This document shows, piece after piece, positions 6,686 to 6,756 of a DNA stretch of 6,756 bases. The DNA comes from JAIRLS01 sp031551455 (GTDB lineage: Bacteria > Bacteroidota > Bacteroidia > Bacteroidales > UBA4181): contig JAVBNP010000243.1 of assembly GCA_031551455.1 (NCBI GenBank), forward strand, positions 1 through 6,756. The letters are read 5' to 3'. How positions within the stretch are numbered: the first letter of the stretch is position 1; every line of letters begins with the position of its first letter. Made by a program: the position numbers and the translations under genes. A model generated the notes under the pieces. It was not told the DNA's origin, did no database searches, and was given only the letters and a program-made list of their open reading frames with translations.

Positions 6686-6693
6686 TATATTTG
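6686..6693 (+). promoter_or_regulatory. Candidate -7 element for the gene starting at 6719
   Basis: TATATTTG followed by C at 6694 is an exact match to the Bacteroidota TAnnTTTGY -7 consensus. It lies 25 bases before the ATG at 6719, giving a short leader of about 15-20 bases. A -33 TTTG is not evident at 19-21 bases upstream, which lowers confidence. Confidence 0.5.
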
Positions 6694-6718
6694 CCGTACA
6701 TTAATCACATAAAGTTTC

Positions 6719-6756
6719 ATGATGATGACAACCGAGGAAAAAGTATTGGAAGCCAT
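6719..6756 (+). CDS. Start of an unidentified gene (3' end outside window)
   Basis: An open frame begins with three consecutive ATG codons at 6719, 6722 and 6725 and reads MMMTTEEKVLEA before the window ends. An in-frame TAA at 6710-6712 means translation must start at one of these ATGs or later. A good -7 element lies 25 bases upstream, supporting a real gene start. The charged helical opening MTTEEKVLEA resembles the first helix of small winged-helix regulators, but 12 codons are far too few for an assignment. Confidence 0.5.
   Translation, partial: MMMTTEEKVLEA

Overview
The window comes from a member of the Bacteroidota, most likely Bacteroidales-like. It carries the 3' end of gldK/porK followed by complete gldL, gldM and gldN, the core of the type IX secretion system (T9SS) and gliding machinery, which is confined to this phylum. 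Translation starts lack Shine-Dalgarno sequences and sit in A-rich leaders, and promoter-like sites fit the Bacteroidota TAnnTTTG -7 element. The long helical GldL tail (281 residues, against about 215 in Flavobacterium johnsoniae and about 309 in Porphyromonas gingivalis, from memory) and the PflX-type radical SAM gene, common in anaerobes, lean toward Bacteroidales. The exact genus cannot be told.

Layout. 1-267: end of gldK. 325-1170: gldL. 1206-2843: gldM. 2862-3749: gldN. All four are on the plus strand with gaps of 57, 35 and 18 bases, consistent with one transcript, which ends at a strong intrinsic terminator (3773-3800) just after gldN. 3801-3982 is an AT-rich control region with a promoter-like site. 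3983-5494 (plus) encodes a secreted, probably Tat-exported, glycosidase-like protein with a DUF4832-type C-terminal domain. 5555-6556 (minus) encodes a PflX/COG1313 radical SAM protein and converges on the previous gene; a 10-bp hairpin lies between them. 6557-6718 is a divergent intergenic region, and at 6719 a further plus-strand gene begins and runs off the window.

How the genes work together. GldL and GldM form the inner-membrane motor that converts proton flow into motion, GldM spans the periplasm, and GldK and GldN form the periplasmic ring under the outer membrane that GldM contacts. Together they energise transport of proteins carrying a T9SS C-terminal signal. The DUF4832 gene and the radical SAM gene have separate transcription signals and no visible functional tie to the T9SS; their proximity is probably incidental. 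I found no mobile element, CRISPR array, tRNA or rRNA, and no convincing evidence of a wholly new system. The least understood parts are the DUF4832 protein and the radical SAM protein, whose substrates are unknown.
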